From assembly GCF_000011305.1 (NCBI RefSeq), contig NC_004369.1:1860001-1924000 (forward strand): 64,000 bases of DNA, read 5' to 3'. How positions within the stretch are numbered: position 1 is the first letter of the stretch; every line of letters begins with the position of its first letter. The DNA comes from Corynebacterium efficiens YS-314 (GTDB taxonomy: Bacteria > Actinomycetota > Actinomycetes > Mycobacteriales > Mycobacteriaceae). Positions 8,416-17,746 of the stretch are shown here, piece by piece. The notes below the pieces were generated by a model. It was not told where the DNA came from. It was given only the letters and a program-made list of their open reading frames with translations, and did no database searches. The position numbers and the translations under genes were made by a program.

Positions 8416-10290
8416 TTACCTCTGCTCCTTCTCAGTAGAACCGGGGGTGCCGGAGCTGACGGTCGCAGGAGCGGCAACCGTACCGACATGATGCAACTCA
8501 TCGAGTTCACCGTTGGCACGCAACTCGTCCACCAGCCTGTACACACGGGACATGCCGTTGACAGACGGCTTGGCGAACACCGGCTTGCGGGACGCCAGGA
8601 TTACCAGGGGTGCGGTGACCAGGAAGGTCACCAGGATGTCGAAGACGGTGGTCAGCCCCAGGGTGAAGGCGAAGCCCTTGACCTCGCCGACAGCCAGGAG
8701 ATAGATGGCCACGGCACCGATGAGGGTGACCATGTTGCCGGTGACAATGGTGCGCTTGGCGCGCTCCCAGGCGCGCGGGGCGGCGGATCTGAAGGACCTG
8801 CCCTCACGCACCTCATCCTTGATGCGCTCGTAGAAGACCACGAAGGAGTCGGCGGTGGTGCCGATACCGATGATCAGACCGGCGATGCCCGCGAGATCGA
8901 GGGAATACCCGATCCACCGGCCCAGCAGGATGAGGGATCCGTACACCAGTGCACCGGCCGCGACCAGCGTGAACAGGGAGACGAAGCCGAACACGCGGTA
9001 GTAGGCGAAGACGAAGATGGCGACGAGGACGATACCCACGACACCGGCGATGAGACCGGCCTGCAGGGAGGCCGCACCCAGGGAGGGTGGGACCGTGGTG
9101 GTCGTGCCACCGCGCTCACCGTTCTCACCGGCGAAACTCAGTGGCAGGGCACCATAACGCAGGTTGTTGGCCAGTTCCGTGGCCTCCTCCTGGGTGAAGT
9201 CACCGGTGATGGAGGTGGCGCTGCCCACCGGGGTGGCCGACTGGATCACCGGTGCGGAGATGACCTCGGAATCCAGGGTGATGGCGATCTGCTGCTGGAG
9301 GTACTCGTTGGTCAGGGCCGCCCAGGTGGCGGAACCCGATTCCCCCGCACCCGACTTGAAGGCGAAGTTGATCTCCATCTGTCCGGTCTGGGAATTGAAC
9401 CCACCGGTGATGGGACGATCGGTATCGATCTCATTACCGGTCAGACGGGCACCGTCCTCCTCATCGGTCTCCCCCTGCAGCAGGGGTGCCGGGTCGAGGA
9501 TGTAGACCCCGCCGCTGGCCCGGTCGCAGGCGACTAGTGGCAGACGTGGGTCATCAGTACCCGCGATCGGGTCCATCTCATCGGGGGTGCACTGCATGAG
9601 GGAGCTGGCCGCGATCTGGGTCGTCGGGTCGGTGGACTGACGATCGGTGCGCAGCATCTCGGTGATCTCCTGACGACGCTCCGTGGCCTCGATGGAGTTC
9701 GCCGGTTCCGGCATGGGTTCCGCCGTCACCGTGGGTGCCTCACCGGCGGTCTCGGCAGGCTCCTCCCCGGCCTGCTCCGTCTCCACGACCGCGGAGTGCA
9801 TCTCCGCGAGCGCGGTATTGGCCTCATCCTCGGTGATGACGCCGTATTCAACCCAGCGGTTGGCCATGTCCTCCAGCACAGGCATGAGGGTGGTCATATC
9901 CGGCATGCCGGCCTGGCCGACGGGGCGGAACAACAGCTGCGAGGTCTGACCGAGGGCCTGGGCCTGCGCAACATCCTCGCCCGGGACGGTAATCACCAGG
10001 GTGTTGCCATCGGCAACCACACTGGCACCGGTGACACCCATGCCGTTGACGCGGTTCTCCAGAATCACGCGCGCCTGGTTGAGCTGATCCTGGGTGGGTT
10101 CCTGTCCCTGCGGGACCAGGGTCACACGGGTGCCGCCCTGGAGATCAATTCCGAGTTTCGGCGTGGCCGAACGATCACCTGTAAAAAATACGAGCGCGTA
10201 GACGCCGAAGAGAATAAGGACGAAAATCGCAATCGCGCGTTTCGGCCATGCCTCCCAGGCACTAACGGCACTCTTCTTCTGCCGAGCCAA
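8416..10290 (-). CDS. secD: protein translocase subunit SecD
   Basis: 624 aa from TTG 10290; this rare start is chosen because AAGGAG sits exactly six bases upstream and the protein then begins LARQKKSAVSAWEAWPKRAI, ending just before the first helix, as in the family. Signature LGIDLQGGTRVTL follows helix 1. A Glu/Thr/Pro-rich insertion of about 60 residues lies inside the large extracytoplasmic domain, before the conserved domain adjoining helices 2-6 (IGIGTTADSFVVFYERIKDE). It works with SecF in export. Confidence 0.95.
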   Translation of the reverse strand: MARQKKSAVSAWEAWPKRAIAIFVLILFGVYALVFFTGDRSATPKLGIDLQGGTRVTLVPQGQEPTQDQLNQARVILENRVNGMGVTGASVVADGNTLVITVPGEDVAQAQALGQTSQLLFRPVGQAGMPDMTTLMPVLEDMANRWVEYGVITEDEANTALAEMHSAVVETEQAGEEPAETAGEAPTVTAEPMPEPANSIEATERRQEITEMLRTDRQSTDPTTQIAASSLMQCTPDEMDPIAGTDDPRLPLVACDRASGGVYILDPAPLLQGETDEEDGARLTGNEIDTDRPITGGFNSQTGQMEINFAFKSGAGESGSATWAALTNEYLQQQIAITLDSEVISAPVIQSATPVGSATSITGDFTQEEATELANNLRYGALPLSFAGENGERGGTTTTVPPSLGAASLQAGLIAGVVGIVLVAIFVFAYYRVFGFVSLFTLVAAGALVYGSLILLGRWIGYSLDLAGIAGLIIGIGTTADSFVVFYERIKDEVREGRSFRSAAPRAWERAKRTIVTGNMVTLIGAVAIYLLAVGEVKGFAFTLGLTTVFDILVTFLVTAPLVILASRKPVFAKPSVNGMSRVYRLVDELRANGELDELHHVGTVAAPATVSSGTPGSTEKEQR

Positions 10291-10302
10291 GTATGTCTCC
10301 TT

Positions 10303-10620
10303 AGTGAAATTGATCCATCGGATCCCCATGTCCACCAGGCCCCCGGTCCTACCCGGGATTCCGACCTGCGGATCGGGGAATCGTCATGCCGTTGATGCTG
10401 CAGCGGGAGTGGGACCCACGGGGTGGACCACCACCACACGGCGTGGAAGGGTTTTCCGCACGCGCAACCACGATCGGACAAAGTGCGTCATAGAGCGCTT
10501 ACCGTCGAATATGGTACGCCATCCGGTGGACTTTACCCGGGTGTGCCCCGGTGAATTTGAGCACCCCGGCCCCCGGACCGCTCCCCCGCCCCCGGGGAGA
10601 TCCGTCAATGCTGCCAACAG
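10303..10620. other. non-coding region between secD and yajC
   Basis: About 390 bases separate secD and yajC. An open frame on the minus strand here (10384-10713) overlaps yajC, is Pro/Arg-rich and looks spurious. The region should hold the secDF promoter; no convincing -35/-10 pair stands out. A GC-rich self-complementary stretch lies near 10561-10603. Confidence 0.5.
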
Positions 10621-10624
10621 CCGG

Positions 10625-10663
10625 AAAAACGAATACCCCTGTGCATAGAGGACAGCACAGGGG
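10625..10663 (-). terminator. intrinsic terminator of yajC
   Basis: CCCCTGTGC (10636-10644) pairs with GCACAGGGG (10655-10663); on the minus strand TATTCGTTTTTCC follows. Confidence 0.8.
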
Positions 10664-10678
10664 CGCGGGGATGGTGGA

Positions 10679-11092
10679 TCAGCGGGTCTCCGGGGCACCG
10701 GAGGGACGGTCATCGCCGTCGACGTCGCCGAAGTTCTCCGGGTGGTTCTGCCCGAGGTCAGGGTTCCAGGCTCCCTGACCGAAAGGATTGGTGGAGGTGT
10801 TGTCTACCTGGTCGACGGCCGGGGCGCTACCTGCTGCCGGGGCAACCACACGCACCACGGACATCTTCTCCCAGGAAGTCACCACACCGGGGGCGATCTC
10901 CAGGTCCACGAGATCCTCCGATACCGAAACCACAATGGCGTGCAGTCCAGCGGTGGTGACCACCCTGTCACCCGGCTGGAGAGCATCCTGCAGTTTCTGG
11001 ATCTCAGCCATCTTCGCACGCTGACGACGACTCATGAGGATGGTCGGCAGCGCGAGGATGACCAGAAGGAAGAGAAGTAGAAGAATATCCAT
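10679..11092 (-). CDS. yajC: YajC family preprotein translocase subunit
   Basis: 137 aa. One N-terminal membrane segment (ILLLLFLLVILALPTILM), then the YajC core with the conserved LQPGDRVVTTAGLHAIVVSV, and a disordered Gly/Pro/Asn/Asp-rich tail of about 50 residues typical of the actinobacterial proteins. YajC associates with SecDF at the translocon. The gene sits 50 bases after ruvB, and there is no clear Shine-Dalgarno sequence. A terminator follows, so it is transcribed separately from secDF although the products work together. Confidence 0.92.
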   Translation of the reverse strand: MDILLLLFLLVILALPTILMSRRQRAKMAEIQKLQDALQPGDRVVTTAGLHAIVVSVSEDLVDLEIAPGVVTSWEKMSVVRVVAPAAGSAPAVDQVDNTSTNPFGQGAWNPDLGQNHPENFGDVDGDDRPSGAPETR

Positions 11093-11142
11093 AATCAGTG
11101 AGTGTGCCAGAATCCATCACGTCATCGCCACCCGGGTTTGTC

Positions 11143-12234
11143 CTAATAGTCCCCGATTGTCCCCTCGGGCGGTTCCAGACCGAGGTGGCGCCAGGCTGCG
11201 GCGGTTGCCACACGGCCCCGACCGGTCCGGGCGATCATGCCGGCGCGCACCAGGTAGGGTTCGCAGACCTCCTCGACGGTTGCGGGTTCCTCACCGACCG
11301 CCACCGCGAGGGTGTTCACTCCGACCGGGCCACCTCCGTGTCCACGGACGAGGGCGTCGAGAACGGCCCTGTCGAGCCGGTCCAGGCCCAGTTCGTCGAC
11401 ATCGAAGACGATCAGGGCCGCGTTGGCGGCACCGAGGGTGATATGACCGTCGGCGTGCACCTCCGCGAAGTCACGCACCCGTCGCAACAGCCGGTTGGCA
11501 ATACGGGGTGTGCCACGTGAACGTGAGGCGATCTCGACCGCTGCATCGGCATCGATGCCCACCTCCAGGATCCGTGCGGTGCGTTTGACCACGCGGGTGA
11601 GGTCGGCGACGTCATAGAATTCCATCTGGGCGGTGAAACCGAAACGGTCACGCAGCGGCCCGGTGAGCATACCGGAGCGGGTGGTGGCACCGACCAGGGT
11701 GAACGGCGGGATCTCCAGGGGGATGGAGGTGGCGCCGGGGCCCTTGCCCACGATGACATCGATGCGGAAATCCTCCATCGCCATGTAGAGCATCTCCTCC
11801 GCGGGGCGTGCTATGCGGTGGATCTCATCGATGAACAGGACATCGCCCTCCATGAGGTTGGACAGCATGGCGGCGAGATCGCCCGCGCGTTCCAGGGCGG
11901 GCCCGGAGGTCATGCGCAGGCTGGTGCCCAGTTCCTGGGCGATGATCATCGCCATGGTGGTCTTGCCCAGTCCGGGAGGGCCGGAGAGCAGCACATGGTC
12001 CGGCACCACGCCACGCTTCTTCGCCCCGGTGAGCACCAGGCTCAGCTGGTCGCGGACCTTCGGCTGACCGATGAACTCATCAAGGGATCTCGGGCGGAGC
12101 GTGACCTCGGCCTCCACATCATCCGGTTGGATGTTGGCATCCACGCTGGTATCCGGGTCCCGTCCGGTTCCACCGTGTCTCCGTGGGGGAATGCCCCCCG
12201 GGATCTCAAATTCGGTGCGTTCCACGTCACCCAT
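11143..12234 (-). CDS. ruvB: Holliday junction branch migration ATPase RuvB
   Basis: 363 aa. Walker [10 protein letters not shown] and Walker [10 protein letters not shown] are intact, with sensor I region [10 protein letters not shown] and the C-terminal winged-helix domain ending in an arginine/alanine-rich segment (RTGRGRVAT). RuvB forms hexameric rings that drive branch migration on RuvA-bound Holliday junctions. A short Pro/Gly/Arg-rich N-terminal extension of about 25 residues precedes the conserved core. It lies 21 bases after ruvA. Confidence 0.97.
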
Positions 12235-12255
12235 TTCGGCACTCGCTCCTCTTCC

Positions 12256-12870
12256 CTATTTCCCGCCGAGTTTGGCCAGGGCGGCACGCAGCGCCGCCGA
12301 GGTGTCCAGACCCGGATCGGCCGACAGGACGGCGGCCACCGCATCATCTGCCTGTTTCTCGGTGAAACCCAATCCGGTCAGGGCCTGGGTCACCTGATCC
12401 ACGACCACGACAGGGGCCACCCCCTGGGTGGGGGCCGTGGGGGCACCGTCATCGACCACGCCCACGGTGTAGGCCGCGACCTTGTCCTTCAGCTCCACGA
12501 TGAGACGGTCTGCCATGCGTTTACCCACGCCTGGGACACGCTGGAGGGTTTTGGCGTCACCGCCGGCGATCGCCTGGGCGATCTCGAGGGGGGTGAGCAC
12601 GGATTCACAGGCCAGCGCCAGACGTGGCCCGAGGCCGGTGACGGTCTGCAGCAGCGCGAACATCTCCCGGGACTGGTCATCGATGAACCCGTAGAGTTTC
12701 ATGGCATCCTCCCGCACGACCATGGTGGTCAGCAGGGTTGCCTCCTCACCGCGCTGCAGGCGGGCGAGGGTGGTGGGTGTGGTGGTCACTTCATAGCCGA
12801 CCCCCTGGCATTCAATAACCGCCGTCCCCAGCCCAATGCTGATGACGGTTCCGCGCAATGAGGCGATCAT
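12256..12870 (-). CDS. ruvA: Holliday junction DNA-binding protein RuvA
   Basis: 204 aa. The N-terminal OB fold begins MIASLRGTV and is followed by the two helix-hairpin-helix motifs (VTGLGPRLALA and VPGVGKRMADRLIVELKDK) that contact the junction. The C-terminal domain III (about 155-204), which regulates RuvB, is present after a Pro/Thr/Val-rich linker. The gene lies between ruvC and ruvB with short gaps, in a single minus-strand unit. Confidence 0.97.
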   Translation of the reverse strand: MIASLRGTVISIGLGTAVIECQGVGYEVTTTPTTLARLQRGEEATLLTTMVVREDAMKLYGFIDDQSREMFALLQTVTGLGPRLALACESVLTPLEIAQAIAGGDAKTLQRVPGVGKRMADRLIVELKDKVAAYTVGVVDDGAPTAPTQGVAPVVVVDQVTQALTGLGFTEKQADDAVAAVLSADPGLDTSAALRAALAKLGGK

Positions 12871-12913
12871 GGGGTTTCTCCTGAGATGTTAAAAGGGTAT
12901 AGACGATGGTGGC

Positions 12914-13606
12914 TCACCGGGGATCGGCACGGTCGGGCCGTTCGAACTGGCTGGGGTGTCCTGCGCGGACCTGTGCATCCCCGGTCACCTGGGCGTTGTT
13001 CCTGGCATTCAGGGTCGACTTCGCCTTCCCCAGTTTGCCCTGGTACTGGCGGCGCCGGTGTTCCAGATCAACGGCGGTCATCCTGGTGCGCATGAGCAGT
13101 GGTGCGCGCCAGCAGTGGCACACCGCCAGTGCCAGGGCGTCGGCGGCGTCGGCGGGTTTCGGAGCCTCCGCGAGGCCCAGGATGCGGGTGATCATGACGG
13201 TCATCTGTTTCTTGTCCGCCCGACCGTTGCCGGAGATGGCCTTCTTGACCTCACTGGGGGTGTACATGTGGACCGGCAGTCCCCGTTCGGCCGCAGCGAG
13301 GATGAGCACGCCCACGGCATGGGCGGTGTTCATGACGGTGGAGACATTACCGCGCTCGAAGACACGTTCAATGGCGATCACATCCGGGGTGTAATCATCC
13401 ATCCATTCCCCCACAGCCTGGCTGAGTCGCAGCAGCCGGTCCGCGAGTTCGGCATCCGAGGGGGTCCGGACCACGCCGACGGACACCGGGTAGACCGTAC
13501 GTCCGCGTCCCGCCTGCACGACGGACAGGCCACAGCGGGTCAGGCCGGGGTCAATGCCCATCACCCGTAGACCCTCATGATTCATCTGTGCACCTGTTCC
13601 GCCCAT
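12914..13606 (-). CDS. ruvC: Holliday junction resolvase RuvC
   Basis: 230 aa. The catalytic acids are visible: Asp in VMGIDPG, Glu in IAIERVF, and two Asp in [10 protein letters not shown]. It cuts Holliday junctions delivered by RuvAB. The conserved core ends near residue 175; a basic tail of about 50 residues (many Arg, Gln, Asn) follows and is not part of the canonical nuclease. Start: ATG 13606 has AAGGGA upstream; the internal [10 protein letters not shown] at 13585 would also work. A perfect palindrome GGATAGCTATCC lies just before the first ATG (13607-13618). Confidence 0.95.
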   Translation of the reverse strand: MGGTGAQMNHEGLRVMGIDPGLTRCGLSVVQAGRGRTVYPVSVGVVRTPSDAELADRLLRLSQAVGEWMDDYTPDVIAIERVFERGNVSTVMNTAHAVGVLILAAAERGLPVHMYTPSEVKKAISGNGRADKKQMTVMITRILGLAEAPKPADAADALALAVCHCWRAPLLMRTRMTAVDLEHRRRQYQGKLGKAKSTLNARNNAQVTGDAQVRAGHPSQFERPDRADPR

Positions 13607-13644
13607 GGATAGCTATCCCTTAATTTTTAGCACATAATTGCGAT

Positions 13645-13678
13645 CACCCCGCCATCCACGGTGGTGGTTGGCGGGGTG
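13645..13678 (-). terminator. hairpin after yebC
   Basis: CACCCCGCCA (13645-13654) pairs with TGGCGGGGTG (13669-13678). On the minus strand there is only a weak T-rich sequence behind it, so it may be an attenuating or processing stem between yebC and ruvC. Confidence 0.45.
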
Positions 13679-13696
13679 GGGACTGCTCCCGGCGGG

Positions 13697-14455
13697 TTAC
13701 TCGTCGTTCTCGAGTTCCGCGAGGACCTCATCACTGAGGGTGATGTTGGTGTAGACATTCTGCACATCATCGGAATCCTCGAGGGCATCCACGAGACGGA
13801 AGATCTTGCGGGCCCCCTCGGCGTCGAGGGGAACCTCGACGGAGGCACGGAAGTCGGAGTCGGCGTCCTCGATCTCGATGCCGGCGTCGACAAGCGCGGC
13901 CTTGACGGCCTCCAGGTCGGTCGGCTCGCAGGTGATCTCGAAGACCTCACCCAGGTCATTGACCTCCTCGGCGCCGGCCTCGAGGACCGCGATGAGCACG
14001 TCGTCCTCGGTCAGCTCACCTTTTTTCACCTGGACGATGCCGGTGCGGGTGAACATGTAGGACACGGAACCGGTCTCACCCAGGTTGCCGCCGTTCTTCG
14101 ACATGGCGGTGCGCACCTCGGTGGCCGCGCGGTTGCGGTTGTCGGTGAGGCACTCGATGAGCACGGCGACACCGTTGGGGCCGTAGCCCTCGTACATGAT
14201 GGGAACCCAGTCGGCGCCACCGGCTTCTTCGCCCGAACCGCGCTTGCGGGCGCGTTCGATGTTGTCGTTGGGCACCGACGCCTTCTTGGCCTTCTTGATC
14301 ATGTCATCAAGGGTGGGGTTGGCAGAGGGATCTCCACCGCCCATGCGGGCTGCAACCTCGATGTTCTTGACCAGCTTGGCGAACTCCTTGCCACGCTTGG
14401 CATCGTTCGCGGCCTTCTTGTGCTTGGTAGTTGCCCATTTGGAGTGGCCAGCCAT
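13697..14455 (-). CDS. YebC/PmpR family protein (TACO1-type)
   Basis: 252 aa from ATG 14455 ([14 protein letters not shown]), chosen because AAAGGGAG precedes it and this is the invariant family start. The full YebC length is present, with [11 protein letters not shown] and the central [15 protein letters not shown]. Members were described as DNA-binding regulators and, more recently, as ribosome-associated factors that relieve proline-dependent stalling; sequence cannot decide. It lies next to ruvCAB as in most bacteria. Confidence 0.94.
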   Translation of the reverse strand: MAGHSKWATTKHKKAANDAKRGKEFAKLVKNIEVAARMGGGDPSANPTLDDMIKKAKKASVPNDNIERARKRGSGEEAGGADWVPIMYEGYGPNGVAVLIECLTDNRNRAATEVRTAMSKNGGNLGETGSVSYMFTRTGIVQVKKGELTEDDVLIAVLEAGAEEVNDLGEVFEITCEPTDLEAVKAALVDAGIEIEDADSDFRASVEVPLDAEGARKIFRLVDALEDSDDVQNVYTNITLSDEVLAELENDE

Positions 14456-14607
14456 ATGCTCCCTTTCGTCGTTCGTCCCGCCATCGTCCACCGGGGGTTC
14501 CCGGAATGGCCGTTGACATCGCACGCCCGGCTCAACCCGGGAAAACAACGGGGAGCGGGCCCGGTCAACGCCCCTTGGACGTGGGGGTGGTAGTTGGAAC
14601 CTCCCCG

Positions 14608-14613
14608 ATTATA
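14608..14613 (-). promoter_or_regulatory. predicted -10 element of yebC (ruvCAB) unit
   Basis: A perfect TATAAT on the minus strand. No consensus -35 lies at 16-18 bases. Transcription would start near 14601, leaving a 5' leader of about 145 bases before yebC. Confidence 0.5.
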
Positions 14614-14712
14614 CGCGGTGGTCACCCGCGCTGACCGTAACCCCACCGATATCTGTCAGCGTACCGGTTCTCACCGGGTGCTTATCGACGAAAAGACCCC
14701 GGCCCCCGATAC

Positions 14713-15603
14713 CTAACCCTCGTTGGGATCGAGGTCCTCGATGGGCAGCGCTCTGGCCCCCTCACGCAGGGTCCGGGTCAACCCCTCCTGATTGACAATC
14801 GCCACGAGGTCACCCTGCTGGTTGAAGAGACGACCGTGTGTCAGCGCCCGGCCACTACCTGCCGACGGGGAGCGCTGATCATAGAGCAGCCACTCATCGG
14901 CGCGGAAGGGACGTAGGAACCACATGGCGTGATCCAGCGAGGCCATCTGCACCTTGGCCCCGGGGTGTGGGGCGAGGGCGCCGGGCAGCAGGGTCATATC
15001 CGACATGTAGGCCAGGGTGCACACATGGAACGTTGGATCATCGGGCAGCTCGGCCTTCGAACGCAACCACACCACCTGCTCAGTGGCGGTGTGCGGGTTG
15101 TGCTCATAGGCGGTCGGTGGCACCACTCTGATGTCCCAGTCCGACCATTCCTCGAGGAGCCTGCGGGAGCTGGTCGCCATGTGGTCGGTGTAGCGCTCGA
15201 TCTCGTCGGGTCCGGGGATGTCCCTCATGGTGTCGGCGTGCTCAATCCCCTCATCACCACGGCGGTGGAAACTGGCCTGCATGCTGAAGATGGTCTCCCC
15301 ATCCTGGATCGCCCGCACCATGCGGGAACTGAAACTCCGGCCATCGCGCATGCGGTCGACGAGGAACACGGTGGGCCGGTCGGATTTACCCGCCCGGAGG
15401 AAATAACCGTGGAGCGAATGCACGGCGAATTCCGGATCGACCGTCCGGGTTGCAGCAACGAGGGTCTGGGCAGCCACCTGGCCACCAAAGGTGCGGGACA
15501 GCGCGGACTCCACCACCGGACCCCGGTAGATATCGCGGTCGATCTCCTCCAGTCCCAGGATGTATTCAATTGGCTTCAACGTCGGCTCCATTTTCTTTCG
15601 CAT
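14713..15603 (-). CDS. tesB: acyl-CoA thioesterase II (TesB type)
   Basis: 296 aa from ATG 15603 (MRKKMEPTLKPIEYIL); the family normally has under ten residues before this ILGLEEID segment. An upstream GTG (15645) and the internal ATG 15591 are alternatives. A double hot-dog fold is implied by the two conserved halves (FGGQVAAQTLVAA; ASLDHAMWFLRPF), and the catalytic segment SLDHAMWFL is present. It hydrolyses medium- or long-chain acyl-CoA. In mycobacteria tesB2 lies between pdxT and pdxS; here pdxT is absent. Confidence 0.9.
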   Translation of the reverse strand: MRKKMEPTLKPIEYILGLEEIDRDIYRGPVVESALSRTFGGQVAAQTLVAATRTVDPEFAVHSLHGYFLRAGKSDRPTVFLVDRMRDGRSFSSRMVRAIQDGETIFSMQASFHRRGDEGIEHADTMRDIPGPDEIERYTDHMATSSRRLLEEWSDWDIRVVPPTAYEHNPHTATEQVVWLRSKAELPDDPTFHVCTLAYMSDMTLLPGALAPHPGAKVQMASLDHAMWFLRPFRADEWLLYDQRSPSAGSGRALTHGRLFNQQGDLVAIVNQEGLTRTLREGARALPIEDLDPNEG

Positions 15604-15710
15604 CTTCTGACAAGACGGTGAGGTTGGTGCGGTGAGGTTACTCACACAGAGTAGTACGTGGCGCGGGACGGGTGCGGTATCAGGGCGGTCATTGGATTAC
15701 GGTTAGGGCC

Positions 15711-16187
15711 ATGTCACCGAAAATGTTGCACCGGGCCGCCGCCTGGTTGGAGATGTTCACCTGGACCTTCCTCATCATAGGGATGGTCCTCAAGTACAGC
15801 GGAGTCACGGATGCCGTGACCCCCATCGCCGGTGGGGTCCACGGATTCGGTTTCCTCTGTTTCGCCGTCATCACGGTGACCGTGTGGGTGAACAACCGGT
15901 GGACCTTCGCCCAGGGCGCGGTGGGCCTGCTCGTCTCGGTCATCCCGTGGGCAGCCCTGCCCTTCACCCTGTGGGCGGACCGTAAGGGCATCCTGGATCA
16001 GGGGTGGCGTTTCACCTCCCCGGAGGAACAGCCGACCACCCTCCCCGATAAGGTTCTCGCCCAGCTGGTGCGCCACCCGGCGCGGTCGATCCTGATCATC
16101 CTCGTGCTCGTCGCGATCGTCTTCACGCTGCTGTTGACAATGGGTCAGCCCTATGACCCGGACGCGATTGTCGAGTCTGTGAACTAG
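15711..16187 (+). CDS. DUF3817 integral membrane protein
   Basis: 158 aa from ATG 15711 (MSPKMLHRAAAWLEM). Three hydrophobic segments (TWTFLIIGMVLKY; GFGFLCFAVITVTVWV; QGAVGLLVSVIPWAALPFTLW) form the DUF3817 domain, and there is a fourth C-terminal helix (ILIILVLVAIVFTLLL). Function unknown. There is no Shine-Dalgarno sequence, and TACGGT lies about eight bases before the ATG, so the mRNA may be leaderless. It is transcribed divergently from tesB. Confidence 0.85.
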   Translation: MSPKMLHRAAAWLEMFTWTFLIIGMVLKYSGVTDAVTPIAGGVHGFGFLCFAVITVTVWVNNRWTFAQGAVGLLVSVIPWAALPFTLWADRKGILDQGWRFTSPEEQPTTLPDKVLAQLVRHPARSILIILVLVAIVFTLLLTMGQPYDPDAIVESVN

Positions 16188-16205
16188 ATTCCGGAACACC
16201 ACCGC

Positions 16206-16240
16206 AAAAATGCCCTGCGAGGATATCCTCGCAGGGCATT
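16206..16240. terminator. bidirectional terminator between DUF3817 gene and pdxS
   Basis: A perfect 32-base palindrome (16209-16240, arm AATGCCCTGCGAGGAT) sits between the convergent genes. The minus strand runs into a T tract (AAAAA on plus at 16206-16210). Confidence 0.85.
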
Positions 16241-16263
16241 GATCATCCAGAGATGATCACCGA

Positions 16264-17157
16264 TTACCAGCCGCGCTCAGCTAGGCGGTGGGAGACGGGG
16301 AGGTCATCGACGTTGATGCCGACCATGGCCTCACCGAGACCACGGGAGACACGGGCGATGGTGTCCGGGTCATTGTAGTTCTGGGTGGCGGCCACGATGG
16401 CACGGGCGCGCTGCTCCGGGTTGCCGGACTTGAAGATGCCGGAGCCGACGAACACGCCGTCCGCACCCAGCTGCATCATCATCGCCGCATCGGCCGGGGT
16501 GGCGATACCACCGGCGGTGAGCAGCGGGACGGGGAGCTTACCCTCGCGGGCAACGTGGACGACGAGCTCGTACGGTGCCTGGAGTTCCTTGGCTGCGACA
16601 TAGAGCTCGTCCTCTGCCATGGAGGTCAGGCGGTTGATCTCAGCGCGGATGGTGCGCATGTGGGTGACGGCGTTGGAGACATCACCGGTACCGGCCTCAC
16701 CCTTGGAACGGATCATGGCGGCACCCTCGTTGACGCGACGCAGAGCTTCACCCAGGTTGGTGGCGCCACAGACGAAGGGGACCTCGAAGGCGAACTTGTC
16801 GATGTGGTTGGCGTAGTCAGCCGGGGTGAGCACCTCGGACTCGTCGATGAAGTGAACACCGAGGGACTGCAGAACCTGCGCCTCGACGAAGTGGCCGATG
16901 CGGGCCTTGGCCATGACCGGGATGTCAACGGCCTCGAGGATGCCGTCGATCATGTCCGGGTCGGACATGCGGGACACGCCACCCTGTGCGCGAATATCGG
17001 CGGGCACGCGCTCCAGTGCCATGACGGCGACAGCGCCGGCGGCTTCTGCGATGCGGGCCTGCTCAGGGTTGACCACGTCCATGATGACGCCACCCTTGAA
17101 CCTGTCGGCGTAACCGGTCTTGGCGCGGGGGGCGGCGTTGGTTGTTGGTGCTGACAC
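16264..17157 (-). CDS. pdxS: pyridoxal 5'-phosphate synthase subunit PdxS (Pdx1)
   Basis: 297 aa from a GTG with AGGAGG 12 bases upstream. A (beta/alpha)8 barrel with the conserved [11 protein letters not shown], the lysine of [10 protein letters not shown] and [10 protein letters not shown] segments. PdxS makes PLP from ribose 5-phosphate, glyceraldehyde 3-phosphate and ammonia, the last normally supplied by the glutaminase PdxT. No pdxT lies next to it or elsewhere in the window. Neither is a PdxR (MocR-type) regulator adjacent. The gene is monocistronic here. Confidence 0.96.
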   Translation of the reverse strand: MSAPTTNAAPRAKTGYADRFKGGVIMDVVNPEQARIAEAAGAVAVMALERVPADIRAQGGVSRMSDPDMIDGILEAVDIPVMAKARIGHFVEAQVLQSLGVHFIDESEVLTPADYANHIDKFAFEVPFVCGATNLGEALRRVNEGAAMIRSKGEAGTGDVSNAVTHMRTIRAEINRLTSMAEDELYVAAKELQAPYELVVHVAREGKLPVPLLTAGGIATPADAAMMMQLGADGVFVGSGIFKSGNPEQRARAIVAATQNYNDPDTIARVSRGLGEAMVGINVDDLPVSHRLAERGW

Positions 17158-17193
17158 GATGGCTAACAGCCTCCTGGTATCTGTGATGCAATA

Positions 17194-17250
17194 GTTATCC
17201 TAACCAGCTCATGATAAACGTTCGTCTAAGCGAGGTGTTAAAGGCCACCT
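17194..17250 (-). promoter_or_regulatory. inverted repeats upstream of pdxS
   Basis: AGGTG-N8-CACCT (17233-17250) and GTTATCCTAAC (17194-17204) lie in the pdxS upstream region and are possible operators. The second resembles the core of DtxR boxes (GTTAGGCTAAC) at 9 of 11 positions, but its flanks do not match. Confidence 0.3.
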
Positions 17251-17278
17251 GTTTTAATTTCAGGAAACTTAGATCACA

Positions 17279-17746
17279 TCATTCGACGATGTCGGTGTCC
17301 ACCAGCTCAAAATATTCCGGCAGAGGCGCCAACCCCCCCAGACGCAGGCCCCGGACCAGAACCCGGGTGCGGAGATTCCGGGTGTCGGTGACGGCATCAT
17401 TGTAGAAACGGTGCGCCAGCTCCACCCGCGCTGCTGCGTCTACCAATGCCTCGGGGATCGGGGTGGGCTGGGCCAGGATCACCTCGGAGATCCGGCGCTC
17501 CGCCCGTGAACGGTCCTCGAAACGGGAGTAGATCAGGGGGATTGACTCGGCCCGGCGCGCCGCGTCGGCTGCCTCGGGGATCAGGGCACCCACCAGCGCC
17601 GCACGGCGGTCGAGGGCCGCACCGAGAGCCTGCCGGGCGGAATCCGTGCGGATGTGCAACCGGTTGAGGCGCTGGGCGGTGCTGTATGCCCACAGCGCCA
17701 CCGCGGTGACCACCACGGCGATGAGGAGATAGACGACGGTGATCAC
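17279..17746 (-). CDS. LemA-like membrane protein
   Basis: 155 aa. One N-terminal membrane helix (ITVVYLLIAVVVTAVALWAY), then a helical domain rich in Ala/Arg/Glu with the LemA-type stretch VELAHRFYNDAVTDTRNLR. Function unknown; LemA proteins sit in the membrane with the domain outside. Its ATG overlaps the pimA stop codon by four bases (17743-17746), so it is coupled to phosphatidylinositol mannoside synthesis genes. In mycobacteria the same position holds Rv2609c, which adds a Nudix domain missing here. Confidence 0.75.
   Translation of the reverse strand: MITVVYLLIAVVVTAVALWAYSTAQRLNRLHIRTDSARQALGAALDRRAALVGALIPEAADAARRAESIPLIYSRFEDRSRAERRISEVILAQPTPIPEALVDAAARVELAHRFYNDAVTDTRNLRTRVLVRGLRLGGLAPLPEYFELVDTDIVE

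Noticed and set aside
8095..9537. 480-codon plus-strand frame opposite secF/secD
   Set aside because: Antisense of the SecD/SecF genes; Asp/Gly/Gln-rich shadow composition.
10384..10713. 109-codon minus-strand frame between yajC and secD
   Set aside because: Overlaps the yajC 3' end and terminator; Pro/Arg/Gly-rich, no start signal and no homology recognised.
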